The notes under the pieces were generated by a model, which was given only the letters and a program-made list of their open reading frames with translations, was not told where the DNA came from and did not search any database. 64,000 bases of DNA from Buchnera aphidicola (Kurisakia onigurumii) (GTDB taxonomy: Bacteria > Pseudomonadota > Gammaproteobacteria > Enterobacterales > Enterobacteriaceae). Position numbers and translations under genes: made by a program. The stretch spans positions 434,001 through 498,000 of the forward strand of contig NZ_CP135033.1 of the NCBI RefSeq assembly GCF_039394605.1, given 5' to 3'. Shown piece by piece: positions 11,191 through 23,393 of the stretch (the first letter of the stretch is position 1; every line of letters begins with the position of its first letter).

Positions 11191-11820
11191 TCACAACTTA
11201 ATGGCTGGTTTAATAATAAGGTTGCTATTTATCGAACCGGGAACTCCACCTTTTACAAACATTATTTTCTTATCACAATCAATTTGAATAACAGATAAAT
11301 TTTGAATTGTAACTTTACAATTTCCTAAATGACCTGCCATTTTTTTTCCTTTAAATACTCTTCCTGGAGTTTGATTCTGACCAATAGAACCTGGAACACG
11401 GTGAGACAAAGAATTTCCATGCGTAGCATCTTGAGTACGAAAATTCCATCTTTTTACCGTACCTGAAAAACCTTTACCTTTAGAAAAACCTGTTATATCT
11501 ACTTTTTTTATTTTTGAAAAATAATCTATTTTTAATATATCTCCTACAGAAAATATATTATTTTTATATGATTTAAATTCCCATAAACCAATTCCAGGAG
11601 ATACTCCAGATTTTAAAAAATGTCCTGAATCTGGTTTATTCAATTTATTTATTTTCTTTCGTCCTGTTGTTAATTGTACCGATGTAAATTTATTATTTAA
11701 ATTTTTTTTTATTTGTGTAATTCGATTACTTTCAATGTTAATAATACTTACAGGTATGGAAACACCTTCTGAATTAAAAATTCGAGTCATACCAATTTTT
11801 TTTCCAACTAATCCGATCAT
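11191..11820 (-). CDS. rplC: 50S ribosomal protein L3
   Basis: L3 (209 aa, same as E. coli) initiates 50S assembly and its long loop approaches the peptidyl-transferase centre. The start [15 protein letters not shown] and the motif [21 protein letters not shown] are diagnostic; the Gln of GQNQTPGR, methylated by PrmB in E. coli, is present. It is the second gene of the S10 operon. Confidence 0.97.
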   Translation of the reverse strand: MIGLVGKKIGMTRIFNSEGVSIPVSIINIESNRITQIKKNLNNKFTSVQLTTGRKKINKLNKPDSGHFLKSGVSPGIGLWEFKSYKNNIFSVGDILKIDYFSKIKKVDITGFSKGKGFSGTVKRWNFRTQDATHGNSLSHRVPGSIGQNQTPGRVFKGKKMAGHLGNCKVTIQNLSVIQIDCDKKIMFVKGGVPGSINSNLIIKPAIKL

Positions 11821-11868
11821 ATTATACCTCTATATTTACCACTTATTCCTTATTTTTAAATCTTTTAG

Positions 11869-12542
<674 letters not shown>

Positions 12543-13727
12543 TTAATCAATAATTTTAGAAACTACTCCAGCCCCTACAGTACGACCACCTTCTCTTATT
12601 GCAAATCTTAGTCCTTCTTCCATAGCAATAGGATTAATTAATGTAACAATAATATCTATATTATCTCCAGGCATTACCATTTCCACATCTTCTAAAAATT
12701 CAATAGAACCTGTAACATCTGTTGTTCGAAAATAAAACTGTGGTCTATAACCTTTGAAAAAAGGAGTATGTCTACCTCCTTCTTCTTTTGAAAGAACATA
12801 TACTTTAGATTCAAACTTAGTATGTGGATGAATAGTTCCTGGTTGTGATAAAACTTGACCTCGTTCTATTTCATTACGTTTAGTACCTCGTAATAATACT
12901 CCTACATTTTCTCCTGCTCTTCCTTCATCTAACAATTTTCGAAACATTTCAACACCAGTACATGTTGTTTTTGTAGTATTTTTAATACCAACAATTTCTA
13001 CTTCTTCACCTACTTTTATTATACCTCGTTCAACACGACCAGTTACTACTGTACCTCTACCTGATATAGAAAAAACATCTTCTATAGGCAATAAAAAAGG
13101 TTTATTAATCGCTCTTTTAGGTTCAGGTATATAAGTATCTAAAAAATTTGATAATTCAATAATTTTCGATTCCCAGGCAGAATCACCTTCTAATGCTTTT
13201 AAAGCAGATCCTCTGATGATAGGAGTATCTTCTCCTGGAAAATCATATTGAGTTAATAAATCTCTAACTTCCATTTCAACTAATTCTAACAATTCTTCAT
13301 CATCCACCATGTCACATTTATTCAAAAAAACAATTATATATGGAACTCCTACTTGTCTTCCTAACAGAATATGTTCTCTTGTTTGTGGCATAGGACCATC
13401 TGTAGCAGCTACTACTAAAATAGCTCCATCCATTTGAGCTGCACCTGTAATCATGTTTTTTATATAATCAGCATGACCGGGACAATCTACATGTGCATAA
13501 TGACGATTTTCAGTATCATATTCCACATGCGAAGTATTAATTGTAATACCTCTTGCTTTTTCCTCCGGAGCATTATCTATTTGATCAAAAGCACGAGCTG
13601 AACCTCCATATTTTTTTGCTAATACTGTAGTAATTGCAGCTGTTAAAGTAGTTTTTCCATGATCAACGTGACCAATTGTACCAACATTTATATGAACTTT
13701 TGATCGTTCAAAAATTTTTTTTGACAT
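12543..13727 (-). CDS. tuf: Elongation factor Tu
   Basis: EF-Tu (394 aa) delivers aminoacyl-tRNA to the ribosome. The P-loop GHVDHGKT is at residues 19-26, with [15 protein letters not shown] and the NKCD and SAL motifs of the GTPase domain, then two beta-barrel domains. The ATG at 13727 was chosen by alignment with MSKEKFER; a TTG sits one codon upstream, and AGGAA lies 8-12 bases before the ATG. It is the last gene of the str operon. Only one tuf copy is visible here. Confidence 0.98.
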   Translation of the reverse strand: MSKKIFERSKVHINVGTIGHVDHGKTTLTAAITTVLAKKYGGSARAFDQIDNAPEEKARGITINTSHVEYDTENRHYAHVDCPGHADYIKNMITGAAQMDGAILVVAATDGPMPQTREHILLGRQVGVPYIIVFLNKCDMVDDEELLELVEMEVRDLLTQYDFPGEDTPIIRGSALKALEGDSAWESKIIELSNFLDTYIPEPKRAINKPFLLPIEDVFSISGRGTVVTGRVERGIIKVGEEVEIVGIKNTTKTTCTGVEMFRKLLDEGRAGENVGVLLRGTKRNEIERGQVLSQPGTIHPHTKFESKVYVLSKEEGGRHTPFFKGYRPQFYFRTTDVTGSIEFLEDVEMVMPGDNIDIIVTLINPIAMEEGLRFAIREGGRTVGAGVVSKIID

Positions 13728-13824
13728 CAATATATTCCTCTTATTTAGCTTATTTTTAATAAATTCAAATAAATAAAGAATTACAAAAAAAAATAAATAA
13801 AATACATAAAATATCGTTTTTATA

Positions 13825-15930
13825 TTACATTCTTTTTTTAATTATATCATTTGATATATTTTCTGGAGCTTCTACATATTTTAAAAATTCCATAGAATAT
13901 GAAGCTCTACCTTGTGTTTTTGATCGTAAATCTGTTGCATATCCAAACATTTCTGATAAAGGTACATTTGCTTTAATCATTCTTACATTTAAAACTTCAT
14001 TCATACCTTCTATTATACCTCTTCTACGACTTAAATCACCAATTACATCTCCCATATATGATTCTGGAGTTTCCACTTCAACTTGCATAATAGGTTCCAA
14101 CAAAACTGGATTTGCTTTTTTAAAACCGTTTTTAAAAGCATAAGAAGCTGCTAATTTAAATGCAATCTCAGAAGAATCTACATCATGATAAGATCCAAAA
14201 TGCAATCTTATTCCAATATTTACTACTGGATATCCAGCCAAAGGACCTGATTTTAATTGCTCTTGAATTCCTTTATCTACAGAAGAAATATATTCTCCAG
14301 GAATCACACCTCCTTTAATTTCATTTAAAAAAGTATATGAAGAATCTTTTGAATTTAATGGAAAAATATCAATTACAACATGTCCATATTGTCCTCTTCC
14401 TCCAGATTGTTTAATATATTTACCTTCAACATTATTGATTCTATTTTTAATAGTTTCACGATATGCAACCTGCGGCTTTCCTATATTCGCATCAACATTG
14501 AATTCTCTTTTCATTCTATCTACAATAATTTCTAAATGGAGCTCACCCATACCAGAAATTATTGTTTGATTAGATTCTTGATCAATATTTACTCTAAAAG
14601 AAGGATCTTCTTTAGCTAAACGAGAAAGAGCTAAACCCATTTTTTCTTGATCTGATTTAGTTTTTGGTTCAACAGCAATTGAAATAACAGGATCTGGAAA
14701 AATAATCTTTTCTAAAATAATAGGATTGTCTGGATTACATAAAGTATCTCCTGTAATAACATCCTTTAAACCAATAGCTGCAGCAATATCCCCAGATCTT
14801 ACTTCTTTTATTTCTTCTCTTTTATTTGCATGCATTTGTACAATTCTACCTAATCTTTCCTTTTTTAATTTCCCTGTACTTAAGATTACATCTCCTGTTT
14901 TTACTATACCAGAATATACTCTAAAAAAAGTTAAATTACCAACAAATGGATCATTAGCAATTTTAAACGCTAATGCAGAAAAAGATTCTTGATCCTTGGT
15001 ATGTCTAATTTCTATTTTATCATGTTTTTCCAAAGAAATTCCTTGAATAGAAGGAATATCAACTGGAGATGGCAAATAATCTACTATTGCGTCTAATAAA
15101 GATTGTATACCTTTATTTTTAAATGCCGATCCACAAGTAACTAATAAAATTTTGTTTTGTAAAACACATTTTCTTAATCCTTCTTTAATATCTTTTTCAG
15201 AAAATAATTCACCTAATAAATATTTATTCATTAAAAAATCGTCAAATTCAGATATACATTCTAATAAATTTGAATGCCATTTTTTTGCTTCTGAAACAAT
15301 ATTTTTGGGTATTTTTTTATACACACAAGTTAAACCTTGATCTTCGTCATTCCAATAAATAGCTTTCATTTTTATTAAATCAACCACTCCAAGAAATCCC
15401 TCTTCTGAACCAATAGGAATTTGTATTGGAACTGGATGTATTCCTAACCTATCTCGTATTTGAGAAATCACTTTTAAATAATTTGCTCCCATTCTATCCA
15501 TTTTATTTATAAAAGCTATTCTAGGAACACAATATTTTTGAGCTTGCCTCCACACTGTTTCGGATTGTGGTTGTACTCCTCCTACAGCGCAATAAACCAT
15601 TACTACTCCATCTAAGACTCTCATAGATCGTTCTACTTCTATAGTAAAATCAACATGACCAGGAGTATCGATAATATTAATTCTATGTGGATCAAATTGT
15701 TTATCTGTTCCAGACCAAAAAGTAGTAGTAGCTGCGGAAGTAATGGTAATTCCTCTTTCTTGTTCTTGCTCCATCCAATCCATTGTTGCAGCACCATCAT
15801 GAACTTCTCCTATTTTATGATTTATTCCAGTATAAAAAAGTATTCGCTCAGTAGTGGTAGTTTTACCTGCATCAATATGTGCACTAATTCCAATATTTCG
15901 ATAATGAGTAATAGGTGTTTTTCGAACCAT
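13825..15930 (-). CDS. fusA: Elongation factor G
   Basis: EF-G (701 aa, near 704) is the GTPase that drives translocation and, with RRF, ribosome recycling. The P-loop AHIDAGKTT is at residues 17-25, followed by the switch-[21 protein letters not shown] and NKMDRMGA. Domains III-V follow, including the domain IV tip region [15 protein letters not shown]. It lies in the str operon between rpsG (85 bp) and tuf (97 bp). Confidence 0.98.
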   Translation of the reverse strand: MVRKTPITHYRNIGISAHIDAGKTTTTERILFYTGINHKIGEVHDGAATMDWMEQEQERGITITSAATTTFWSGTDKQFDPHRINIIDTPGHVDFTIEVERSMRVLDGVVMVYCAVGGVQPQSETVWRQAQKYCVPRIAFINKMDRMGANYLKVISQIRDRLGIHPVPIQIPIGSEEGFLGVVDLIKMKAIYWNDEDQGLTCVYKKIPKNIVSEAKKWHSNLLECISEFDDFLMNKYLLGELFSEKDIKEGLRKCVLQNKILLVTCGSAFKNKGIQSLLDAIVDYLPSPVDIPSIQGISLEKHDKIEIRHTKDQESFSALAFKIANDPFVGNLTFFRVYSGIVKTGDVILSTGKLKKERLGRIVQMHANKREEIKEVRSGDIAAAIGLKDVITGDTLCNPDNPIILEKIIFPDPVISIAVEPKTKSDQEKMGLALSRLAKEDPSFRVNIDQESNQTIISGMGELHLEIIVDRMKREFNVDANIGKPQVAYRETIKNRINNVEGKYIKQSGGRGQYGHVVIDIFPLNSKDSSYTFLNEIKGGVIPGEYISSVDKGIQEQLKSGPLAGYPVVNIGIRLHFGSYHDVDSSEIAFKLAASYAFKNGFKKANPVLLEPIMQVEVETPESYMGDVIGDLSRRRGIIEGMNEVLNVRMIKANVPLSEMFGYATDLRSKTQGRASYSMEFLKYVEAPENISNDIIKKRM

Positions 15931-16015
15931 TATATTTCTCTATTTTTAATTATGAATGATAATTTTTTATTTGTGAAAAATAAAAAATAAAAAAATCAAA
16001 TTATTTTTTTTAAAA

Positions 16016-16486
16016 TTACCATCTATAATGTGCAAAAGCTTTATTTGCTTCTGCCATTCGATGAATTTCTTCTCTTTTTTTAACAGCTAATCCCTTGTTT
16101 TCTATAGCATCATGTAATTCATTTGATAACCGTAAAGACATAGATTTATCTGTTCTTTTACGAGCAGCTTCAATAATCCATCTCATTGCTAAAGCATTTC
16201 TACGAACAGGTCTAACTTCTACTGGAACTTGATATGTTGAACCACCAACACGTCTAGACTTAACTTCTACTGTTGGTTTAACTTTATCAAGAGCTAATTC
16301 AAATAATTCTATTTCTTTTTTACCTAATTTTTTTGATAATTCTGATAATGCAGAATATACAATCGTTTCAGCAATCGACTTTTTTCCATCAACCATCAGT
16401 ATATTAATAAATTTTGCTAATAATTCCGATAAAAATTTTGGATCAGGTAAAATTTTACGAGATCCAATAACACGTCTTCGAGGCAT
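16016..16486 (-). CDS. rpsG: 30S ribosomal protein S7
   Basis: S7 (156 aa) organises the 16S 3' major domain and contacts E- and P-site tRNA. The start [18 protein letters not shown] and the signature [20 protein letters not shown] are conserved. It ends at AHYRW, the short enterobacterial B-type C-terminus. In E. coli S7 regulates the str operon by binding the rpsL-rpsG spacer, which here is 76 bp and very A/T-rich. Confidence 0.97.
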   Translation of the reverse strand: MPRRRVIGSRKILPDPKFLSELLAKFINILMVDGKKSIAETIVYSALSELSKKLGKKEIELFELALDKVKPTVEVKSRRVGGSTYQVPVEVRPVRRNALAMRWIIEAARKRTDKSMSLRLSNELHDAIENKGLAVKKREEIHRMAEANKAFAHYRW

Positions 16487-16562
16487 ATACTCTCCTTTTT
16501 TTTTAATTTTTTAATAAAAAAATTTAAATTCATTGTATATTTTTAAAAAAATTTAGATAAAA

Positions 16563-16937
16563 TTAATTTTTTGATTTTTTCATACCGTATTTAGATCTAC
16601 CTTGCTTTCTATTTTTTACTCCTGCACAATCCAAAGCACCTCTAATAACATGATATCGCACACCAGGTAAATCTTTTACTCTTCCTCCTCTAATTAAAAT
16701 TACAGAATGTTCTTGTAAATTATGTCCTTCTCCTCCTATATATGCCGTTACTTCAAATCCATTTGTTAACCGCACTCTACAAACTTTTCTTAAAGCTGAA
16801 TTCGGCTTTTTTGGTGTTGTAGTATATACTCTAATACATACTCCTCTTTTTTGCGGAGATTTACTTAAAGCTGGTACATTATTTTTAACAATTTTTTTAA
16901 CACGTGCTTTTCTAACTAATTGATTAACAGTTGACAT
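16563..16937 (-). CDS. rpsL: 30S ribosomal protein S12
   Basis: S12 (124 aa, same as E. coli) lies at the decoding centre. The block [20 protein letters not shown] contains the Lys at the position (E. coli Lys43) whose changes give streptomycin resistance, and [19 protein letters not shown] contains the second such Lys and the Asp that RimO methylthiolates. Both lysines have the sensitive state. It is the first ribosomal gene of the str operon. Confidence 0.97.
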   Translation of the reverse strand: MSTVNQLVRKARVKKIVKNNVPALSKSPQKRGVCIRVYTTTPKKPNSALRKVCRVRLTNGFEVTAYIGGEGHNLQEHSVILIRGGRVKDLPGVRYHVIRGALDCAGVKNRKQGRSKYGMKKSKN

Positions 16938-17015
16938 TATTTTATCCTTAATTATTTTTTAAAATCAGATAAAAAATAAAACATTTACAATATTAATTAT
17001 TGATATATAATATTT

Positions 17016-17303
17016 TCACCATTTTAATTGTTTTCTTTTTTGTATAGTTAAATGAACAAATTCCGTATAATTTATAATTTTAAAATTTTTAGAAACTAAA
17101 TGCATAATACCTCGAGCAATAAGATCTTCTTGCAAAACAAATAACGAACAACGAGTAGAATCTAATAAATTTATAAAAATATTTCCTTTTAAACTAATAA
17201 TTACTCCATCTTGAATAGCTAAAAAATAATCATTTTTATCTATCATATTAATAATTAAATTAATATCACTAACGAAAGGAGATTGTGTTAATACATGTAA
17301 CAT
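17016..17303 (-). CDS. tusB: Sulfur relay protein TusB
   Basis: TusB (95 aa, same as E. coli) is a DsrH-family subunit of the TusBCD hexamer, which passes persulfide sulfur to TusE and then MnmA for the 2-thio group of mnm5s2U34 in tRNA. The start MLHVLTQSPF and the end region TIQKRKQLKW fit the family. It is the last of the tusDCB trio, directly upstream of rpsL as in E. coli. Confidence 0.92.
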   Translation of the reverse strand: MLHVLTQSPFVSDINLIINMIDKNDYFLAIQDGVIISLKGNIFINLLDSTRCSLFVLQEDLIARGIMHLVSKNFKIINYTEFVHLTIQKRKQLKW

Positions 17304-17312
17304 ATTTTTAAC

Positions 17313-17672
17313 CTAAAAACGTAAAATAAAATTACATTTTTTAATTTTTTTTCGTATACGATTTATATCAATAATTTTTACTTTAATTAAAAAACAATCT
17401 TTGTTAAAAAAACCTCTTTCATGTAAAGATCTGGAACAAACATAAATATTTTTAACATGATATTTTTCAAAAAAAGAAAAATTAAAAGAATTATTATTAC
17501 AATAAATTTTTTCAGAATACTGATTTTTAATAATTTGGAATATACCATCTCCTAAAAAAAATATATTGATATTAGAAGTATAGGAAAAAATGTTTAAAGA
17601 AAAATTTAATCCTTCTCGTACAATATTACTACCGTAAGGAGGATGTACAAATAAAACACAAAAAGATTTCAT
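17313..17672 (-). CDS. tusC: Sulfur relay protein TusC
   Basis: TusC (119 aa, same as E. coli) is a DsrF-family subunit of the TusBCD tRNA-thiolation relay. The N-terminal VHPPYGSNIVREGLNFSLNI segment matches the E. coli APHGTAAGREGLDALLA-type region. It is sandwiched between tusD (31 bp) and tusB (9 bp), so complex stoichiometry is probably set by operon expression. Confidence 0.9.
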   Translation of the reverse strand: MKSFCVLFVHPPYGSNIVREGLNFSLNIFSYTSNINIFFLGDGIFQIIKNQYSEKIYCNNNSFNFSFFEKYHVKNIYVCSRSLHERGFFNKDCFLIKVKIIDINRIRKKIKKCNFILRF

Positions 17673-17703
17673 ATAATAATTTTTATAAAATAAGTTTTTA
17701 ATA

Positions 17704-18087
17704 TTAAAAATGAATCATTCTATCGCATTTTGAAACTAACGCAAACCATTCAGATAAACCCGAATATTGAAAACTATTTCTTAAATTACCTTCTTGAAAA
17801 CCTAAAATACCAGCATCAACATTGGATAATATTCCTTTTCTTAATCCAGCATTACTACAAATATGTAAAGGAAAATGAAATTTATTAGATAAAAATTCCC
17901 ATTTACAAATAACATCTAATTTTTTTTCTTTTTTCAAAATCATAGAATTAGAATTTAAAACTCCTTCTGAATAAAAAAAAACACTTATTAATTTATGTTT
18001 TAATTTTAGTAAATGATAAGAAAATAAATACGCGCTGATTAAACCTTGCTTTTCTATACCACTACTAACTATTATCGTAAATTTCAT
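17704..18087 (-). CDS. tusD: Sulfurtransferase TusD
   Basis: TusD (127 aa) is the catalytic DsrE-family subunit of TusBCD; its Cys accepts persulfide from TusA. Cys77 in HICSNAGLRKGI corresponds to E. coli Cys78 of VCVAAALRRG and is conserved, so the relay looks functional. The C-terminal GLSEWFALVSKCDRMIHF is also family-like. It is first in tusDCB-rpsL-rpsG-fusA-tuf; the 460 bp upstream is gene-free. Confidence 0.92.
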   Translation of the reverse strand: MKFTIIVSSGIEKQGLISAYLFSYHLLKLKHKLISVFFYSEGVLNSNSMILKKEKKLDVICKWEFLSNKFHFPLHICSNAGLRKGILSNVDAGILGFQEGNLRNSFQYSGLSEWFALVSKCDRMIHF

Positions 18088-18547
18088 TTATGTAAACCTT
18101 AAAAAAATATAAAAAAAATTATAAAAATATAATTTTGAAAAATGTATAAAATTTTTACTACAATAAAAAAATAAAATAACAATAAAATTTATATTTTACA
18201 TAATTAATTTTAATTTCAGTATTTTTAATTATTATACTACTAAATATAAAGAAAAATACTAAAGAATAAACAATTTAATAAAATGATATTTTCGTAAAAA
18301 TTTTATGTATTATTAACACAATTAAAAATTTTTAAAATAATTAAAAAATTTTTATTAAAAATAAAATTTATATTACATTAAATACATATAATTACATTTT
18401 TTCTATTAAATAAATATTCATAAACTTCTTATTACTGTATTTAATTACATTTTTAAATACGCATTAAATTAAATTATTATATAAAGATAATTATAAAAAA
18501 ATTTTTTATTTATTCTGTATAAACTTTATTTTTTAGGAAAATAGTTT
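18088..18547. other. Gene-free divergent spacer between tusD and tsgA
   Basis: This 460 bp is almost pure A/T with no reading frame of interest on either strand. In E. coli several genes (including yheO and fkpA) lie next to tusD, so this is probably the residue of a deletion. It must hold the promoters of the divergent tusD and tsgA genes, but none stands out from the A/T background. Confidence 0.6.
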
Positions 18548-19726
18548 ATGTTTACAAAAAATAAAAATAAGTTGACATTGATTGGATTTTTATCTTACTT
18601 TTTAACTGGATCATTGATAATAGTTACAGGAACAATATTAGGAAATGTATCACGATACTTTAATTCTTCGATCGAAGAAACAAGCACCTCCTTTACTTTT
18701 TTAAATGCAGGGGTTTTAACTGCAATATTTACAAACTTATGGATAATAGAAATAATTTCTATAAAAAAACAAATATTTTTTGGATTTATTATATTTTTTA
18801 TTTCTATAATAGGATTAATATTGTCTAATAATTTAATACATTTCTCTATTAATATGTTCTTAATTGGTATAGTCAGCGGTATTATTATGTCTATTGGAAC
18901 ATATATTATTACTAATTTATATAATGGAAAAGAAAGAGGTGTAAAATTACTTATTACTGATTCTTTTTTTAGTTTATCTGGAATATTTATACCGATATTA
19001 TCAATAAAAATGTTATCTTTAAATATAAAATGGTATTGGATATATATTTTAATTAGTACAATATATATAGTTATTTTTTTTCTAACTTTAAATACCAATT
19101 TTTATCAATTAAAAATATCAAAAAAAATAGAAAAAAAAATCATGTATAATAGTATACCAATCAAATTAAATACGATAATACTATCAATATGTGCGATGTT
19201 TTATATTTTGGCTCAATTAGCATTTATATCTTGGACACCTGAATTTTTACTAAAAAATAAAAAAATAATTCTTGAGAGATCAGGAAATATAATTAGTACA
19301 TTTTGGACATTTTATATGATCGGAATGTGGTTTTTTAGTTTTTTTTTAAAATTTTATAATATACAAAAATTACAAAATTTTTTATTATTAATTTCTTCTA
19401 TTTCTATGTATATTTTTATTCACTCAAATAATATAAAAATATTGTATTGTTCTATTATAATGTTAGGATTTTTTTCAAGCGCTATTTATACAAATATAAT
19501 TACTTTAGCTTCACTTCAAACTAAAATACCTTCTTCTAAAGTAGTAAATTCTGTATTAATAGCAGGAACAATTGGAACATTATTAACTTTTATAATTACT
19601 AAACCAATTGTCGTTCATTATAATATTGAAAATGCTTTATTTTTTTCTAATTTATTATATTTGCTAGTATTAATTTTAAATTACATATTCGGTTTTTTTA
19701 GTTTACACAAAAAAAATTTTTTATAA
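18548..19726 (+). CDS. tsgA: MFS transporter TsgA
   Basis: TsgA (392 aa, E. coli 393) is a major facilitator superfamily membrane protein whose substrate is not known. About twelve hydrophobic segments are visible; matches to E. coli include FLSYFLTGSLIIVTG, FTFLNAGVL and LGFFSSAIYTNIITLASLQTK. An AGGA lies 10 bases upstream of the ATG. It is one of very few inner-membrane carriers in this window, so its unknown cargo matters for host exchange. It is convergent with trpS. Confidence 0.93.
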   Translation: MFTKNKNKLTLIGFLSYFLTGSLIIVTGTILGNVSRYFNSSIEETSTSFTFLNAGVLTAIFTNLWIIEIISIKKQIFFGFIIFFISIIGLILSNNLIHFSINMFLIGIVSGIIMSIGTYIITNLYNGKERGVKLLITDSFFSLSGIFIPILSIKMLSLNIKWYWIYILISTIYIVIFFLTLNTNFYQLKISKKIEKKIMYNSIPIKLNTIILSICAMFYILAQLAFISWTPEFLLKNKKIILERSGNIISTFWTFYMIGMWFFSFFLKFYNIQKLQNFLLLISSISMYIFIHSNNIKILYCSIIMLGFFSSAIYTNIITLASLQTKIPSSKVVNSVLIAGTIGTLLTFIITKPIVVHYNIENALFFSNLLYLLVLILNYIFGFFSLHKKNFL

Positions 19727-19745
19727 AAAATAAATAATTTTATTA

Positions 19746-20744
19746 TTAAAAAAAGTTTTTATGTACAAATTTAATAGTATTTTTTGAAATTAATCTTGCT
19801 TTTCTAGTACCTTCTTTAGATATTTCTAATAATAATTTTTCATTTTTTCTATAATATTGATATTTTTGTTGTAATTTACATAAACAAGATGAAACAATTT
19901 CAGCAATATATATTTTAAAATTTTTATATGAATAACCTAAAAATTTTTTTTCCAAATTAGAAATAGAAATATTAGACAATATAGAACAAATTTCTAATAA
20001 ATTAGAAATACCTGGTTTATTTTCTTTATCATAATAAATAGATGATGATTGATCTGAATCTGTAATTGACTTTCCGATTTTACGAAATACTACATCTTTT
20101 GAATCAGATAGAAAAATTGTACCATATTTTTTTTTATCTGATTTAGACATTTTTTCCATTGGATTTGCAAGAGACATAATCTTGGAACCAAAAGTAGGAA
20201 TCCAGTAATTAGGAATCTTTAATATATTTTTTTTACATAAAAAATTAAAACGTATAGCTATTTTCTTTGTTAATTCTATATGTTGTTTTTGATCACTTCC
20301 AATTAAAACCATATTAGTATTATACAATAATATATCTGATGCCATTAATATAGGATAATTTAAAATTCCTGCACTAATTTTTTTAGTATTAGAATTTTTA
20401 ATACGACTTTTAAATTGATTCATTCTAATTAATTCTCCATATGTCGTATTACAATTTAATATCCAATATAGTTGACAATGTTCAGGAATATTTGATTGCA
20501 CAAATATAATAGATTTATTAGGATCTACACCAACAGACAAATAAAAAGCTAATATATCTAAAACATTATTGTGTAAATTATTTTTATTATCACTATTTGT
20601 AATAGCATGCAAATCAGCAACAGAATAAATACATTGGTATATTTTTTGCATACCTTTCCAATACCTAAGAGTTCCAATATAATTAGCAAGAGTTAATTTT
20701 CCAGAAGGTTGCATAGCACTAAATACTATTTTTTTATTCTCCAT
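19746..20744 (-). CDS. trpS: Tryptophanyl-tRNA synthetase
   Basis: TrpRS (332 aa, near 334) charges tRNA-Trp. The class I HIGH-equivalent is QPSGKLTLANYIG near residues 12-24, with Ala where E. coli has Gly, and the KMSKS loop is MEKMSKSDKK. The second of two ATG codons (20744) was chosen because AGGA is 8 bases before it and only 2 before the first ATG. In E. coli gph, rpe and dam follow; here rpe lies directly upstream. Confidence 0.96.
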   Translation of the reverse strand: MENKKIVFSAMQPSGKLTLANYIGTLRYWKGMQKIYQCIYSVADLHAITNSDNKNNLHNNVLDILAFYLSVGVDPNKSIIFVQSNIPEHCQLYWILNCNTTYGELIRMNQFKSRIKNSNTKKISAGILNYPILMASDILLYNTNMVLIGSDQKQHIELTKKIAIRFNFLCKKNILKIPNYWIPTFGSKIMSLANPMEKMSKSDKKKYGTIFLSDSKDVVFRKIGKSITDSDQSSSIYYDKENKPGISNLLEICSILSNISISNLEKKFLGYSYKNFKIYIAEIVSSCLCKLQQKYQYYRKNEKLLLEISKEGTRKARLISKNTIKFVHKNFF

Positions 20745-20798
20745 AAACATTATCCTAATATTAAAAACTTTAAAATATATATAATTAATATAAAAAAA

Positions 20799-21467
20799 CT
20801 AAATTAAATTTAATTTTTTTCGAAATTCACGAATTATATTAACATAATTAGATGAATTAAAAATAGAAGATCCTATCACAAACGTATCTGCACCTGCTAA
20901 AGCAATATCTTGAATGTTTTTTAAATTTATTCCTCCATCTATTTGTAATAATATTCTTTTATTGAATTTTTTAATAATTTTATTAACTAATACAATTTTT
21001 TTTAAAATAGAATTGATAAACTTTTGTCCTCCAAGACCAGGATTAACAGACATTAATAATATTAAATCTATTTTTTCTATAATATAATCTAAACAAAAAA
21101 TAGAAGTTGCTGGATTAAAAGCAATACCTGCTTTACATCCATTATCTTTTATAAGAGAAATTTTTTGATCAAGATGATTGGTAGAATCTACATGAAGAGT
21201 AATATAATCTGCTCCGGAATAAATAAAATCCATAATTAATTTATCACTAGGATTAGCCATTAAATGTACATCAATTATTGCAGTAATATTATTTTTTCTT
21301 AACGCATGTAAAACAAGAGGCCCAAATGTTAAATTAGGAACATAAAAACCATCCATTACATCAAAATGAATCATATCTGCACCTGCATCTAAAACAGATT
21401 GAATTTCTTGTCCTAACCTAAAAAAATCAGCAGATAAAATTGAAGGCGCTATTAAAAATTTTTTCAT
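20799..21467 (-). CDS. rpe: Ribulose-phosphate 3-epimerase
   Basis: Rpe (222 aa) interconverts ribulose 5-phosphate and xylulose 5-phosphate in the pentose phosphate pathway. TIM-barrel motifs APSILSADFFRLGQE, HFDVMDGFYVPN, LMSVNPGLGGQKF and QIDGGIN are all present and include the metal-binding His and Asp residues. The start MKKFLIAPSI aligns with E. coli MKQYLIAPSI; an upstream in-frame Met at 21482 was rejected. dam and damX, found near here in E. coli, are absent. Confidence 0.96.
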   Translation of the reverse strand: MKKFLIAPSILSADFFRLGQEIQSVLDAGADMIHFDVMDGFYVPNLTFGPLVLHALRKNNITAIIDVHLMANPSDKLIMDFIYSGADYITLHVDSTNHLDQKISLIKDNGCKAGIAFNPATSIFCLDYIIEKIDLILLMSVNPGLGGQKFINSILKKIVLVNKIIKKFNKRILLQIDGGINLKNIQDIALAGADTFVIGSSIFNSSNYVNIIREFRKKLNLI

Positions 21468-21583
21468 ATTATGAAACACCATAATTATTGTACTTATTAA
21501 AAATATGAAATATTAAATTATACAAAATTTACTTATACAATTTATACATAAAAATATATTACCATAATTTAAAAATTATAATT

Positions 21584-22678
21584 TTATAATTTAGATAATT
21601 CTACTGCTTTAAATATAGTATTATGATCTACATCATTAAAAATTTTAGCTACTCCTATTCCTGTTGGTAAAATTAATCTAATTTTTTTATTCGACAATAA
21701 TTTTTTATCATTAATCATATACATCATATAATCTTCTATATTCATTCTTTTTGGAGCTCTTACAGGAAGACCAATATTTTTAAGTAAAAATATAATTCTA
21801 TTAACATGCTTAGATGTAATTACACCTAAAATTTCTGCAGTACGAGCTGCAATTACCATACCTACTGAAACCGCTTCTCCATGAAGCCACTTTTTATAAT
21901 TCATATAAGATTCAATAGCATGACCATATGTATGACCTAAATTAAGTAAAGCACGATTGTTATTTTCTCTTTCATCTTCTGAAACAATCTTAATTTTCCA
22001 TTCGCAACATTTTTTAATACAATAGGATAAATAATATGCATCTAAATTAATTATTTTTAAATAATTTTCTTCTATCCATTGAAAAAATGATTCATCAAAT
22101 AATATTGCATATTTAACTATTTCTGCTATTCCAGAAATTAACTCATGACGAGGTAAAGTATTTAAGAATTTAATATCTGAAAATACAACCATAGGATGCC
22201 AAAACGAACCTATCATATTCTTTCCTAAAACATGATTTACACCGGTTTTACCTCCAAGAGAAGCATCTACTTGAGATAATAAAGTAGTAGGTATTTGAAC
22301 GTATTTAATACCTCTTTGATATATACTAGCAACAAATCCAGTTAAATCTCCTATAACCCCTCCTCCTAATGCTATTAAAACAGTATTTCTATTACAATTA
22401 TTTTTTAGTAAAAAAGTAATTACTTTTTCTACTTCATTTATATTTTTATATTTTTCTCCGTCTTCTATAATAATTTCATATAATTTAATTTCATTTTTTT
22501 TAAAAAAATCAACAAAACTATTCTTCCATAAAGAAGAAATAGTAGTATTAGTTATCAATACAAATACTTGTTTTTTAGTAAAAAAATTTATTAAAATATC
22601 ATCATTTAATATTTCCGATCCTATAAAAATAGGATAACCTGTATTATTTTTTAAATTTAACTGTAATTTATGAATCAT
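21584..22678 (-). CDS. aroB: 3-dehydroquinate synthase
   Basis: AroB (364 aa) converts DAHP to 3-dehydroquinate, step two of the shikimate pathway, which in this symbiosis supplies aromatic amino acids to the host. The NAD site ALGGGVIGDLTGFVAS, the catalytic Lys region LGGKTGVNH and the zinc ligands in GHTYGHAIES and WLHGEAVS are intact. The start at 22678 follows AAGGTG by six bases; a GTG at 22687 is the alternative. It lies 50 bp after aroK, as in E. coli. Confidence 0.97.
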   Translation of the reverse strand: MIHKLQLNLKNNTGYPIFIGSEILNDDILINFFTKKQVFVLITNTTISSLWKNSFVDFFKKNEIKLYEIIIEDGEKYKNINEVEKVITFLLKNNCNRNTVLIALGGGVIGDLTGFVASIYQRGIKYVQIPTTLLSQVDASLGGKTGVNHVLGKNMIGSFWHPMVVFSDIKFLNTLPRHELISGIAEIVKYAILFDESFFQWIEENYLKIINLDAYYLSYCIKKCCEWKIKIVSEDERENNNRALLNLGHTYGHAIESYMNYKKWLHGEAVSVGMVIAARTAEILGVITSKHVNRIIFLLKNIGLPVRAPKRMNIEDYMMYMINDKKLLSNKKIRLILPTGIGVAKIFNDVDHNTIFKAVELSKL

Positions 22679-22728
22679 ATTGTTCACCTTTCTATTTTAA
22701 AAAGTTAATTTATTCGATTACAAATAAA

Positions 22729-23259
22729 CTATTTATATTGAATATAGTTCAAAATATCATTTATAATGGATTTTATGTTCTTATAATCAGTACTAAAAGT
22801 TACATCAGCAATACTTTCATATAATGGATTTCTTTCCAAAGATAAATATTTCAATACATCTTTTACAGATTTTTTTGAATTTAATAAAGGTCTTTTTTTA
22901 TCATTTTTAGTACGTATAAATTGTTTTTCAATGCTTGTAGATAAATATATTACTAAACCTCTAGAAGATAATTTTTTTCTACTGATATAAGATAGTATCG
23001 AACCTCCTCCTGTTGCTAAAATAATTCCTTGTTTTTGAGTTAACTCATTAATGATTTTTTCTTCTCGTAATCTAAATTTAGATTCTCCTTCTATGTCAAA
23101 CACCCAACTTATATCTACACCAGTATTTTTCTCAATGACTTTATCAGAATCATAAAAATCCATATTTAAAATTCTAGATAAATAAAGACCAATAGTACTT
23201 TTTCCAGCTCCCATAGGACCTATTAAAAAAATGTTTTTTTTTCTATCATATTTTTTCAT
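22729..23259 (-). CDS. aroK: Shikimate kinase 1
   Basis: AroK (176 aa, near 173) phosphorylates shikimate in the aromatic amino acid pathway. The Walker [10 protein letters not shown] is at residues 14-22, the shikimate-binding Asp in FYDSD, and the lid region with [11 protein letters not shown] is conserved. It leads the aroK-aroB pair and has its own 5' region with the divergent tRNA-Ser gene beyond it. Confidence 0.97.
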   Translation of the reverse strand: MKKYDRKKNIFLIGPMGAGKSTIGLYLSRILNMDFYDSDKVIEKNTGVDISWVFDIEGESKFRLREEKIINELTQKQGIILATGGGSILSYISRKKLSSRGLVIYLSTSIEKQFIRTKNDKKRPLLNSKKSVKDVLKYLSLERNPLYESIADVTFSTDYKNIKSIINDILNYIQYK

Positions 23260-23393
23260 TTATTATTTATACAATACAATGTGTGATTAAATTTTTGAAT
23301 TAAAAACGTAATTTATATATAAACTATATGCAAAATTAATTCTTTATGTATTAAAAATATTTAAATTTTTTTTATTATTATTTCAAGAAAGTT

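Noticed and set aside
18595..19098. 167-residue minus-strand frame inside tsgA
   Set aside because: Antisense shadow of a well-matched transporter; no family similarity or start signal.
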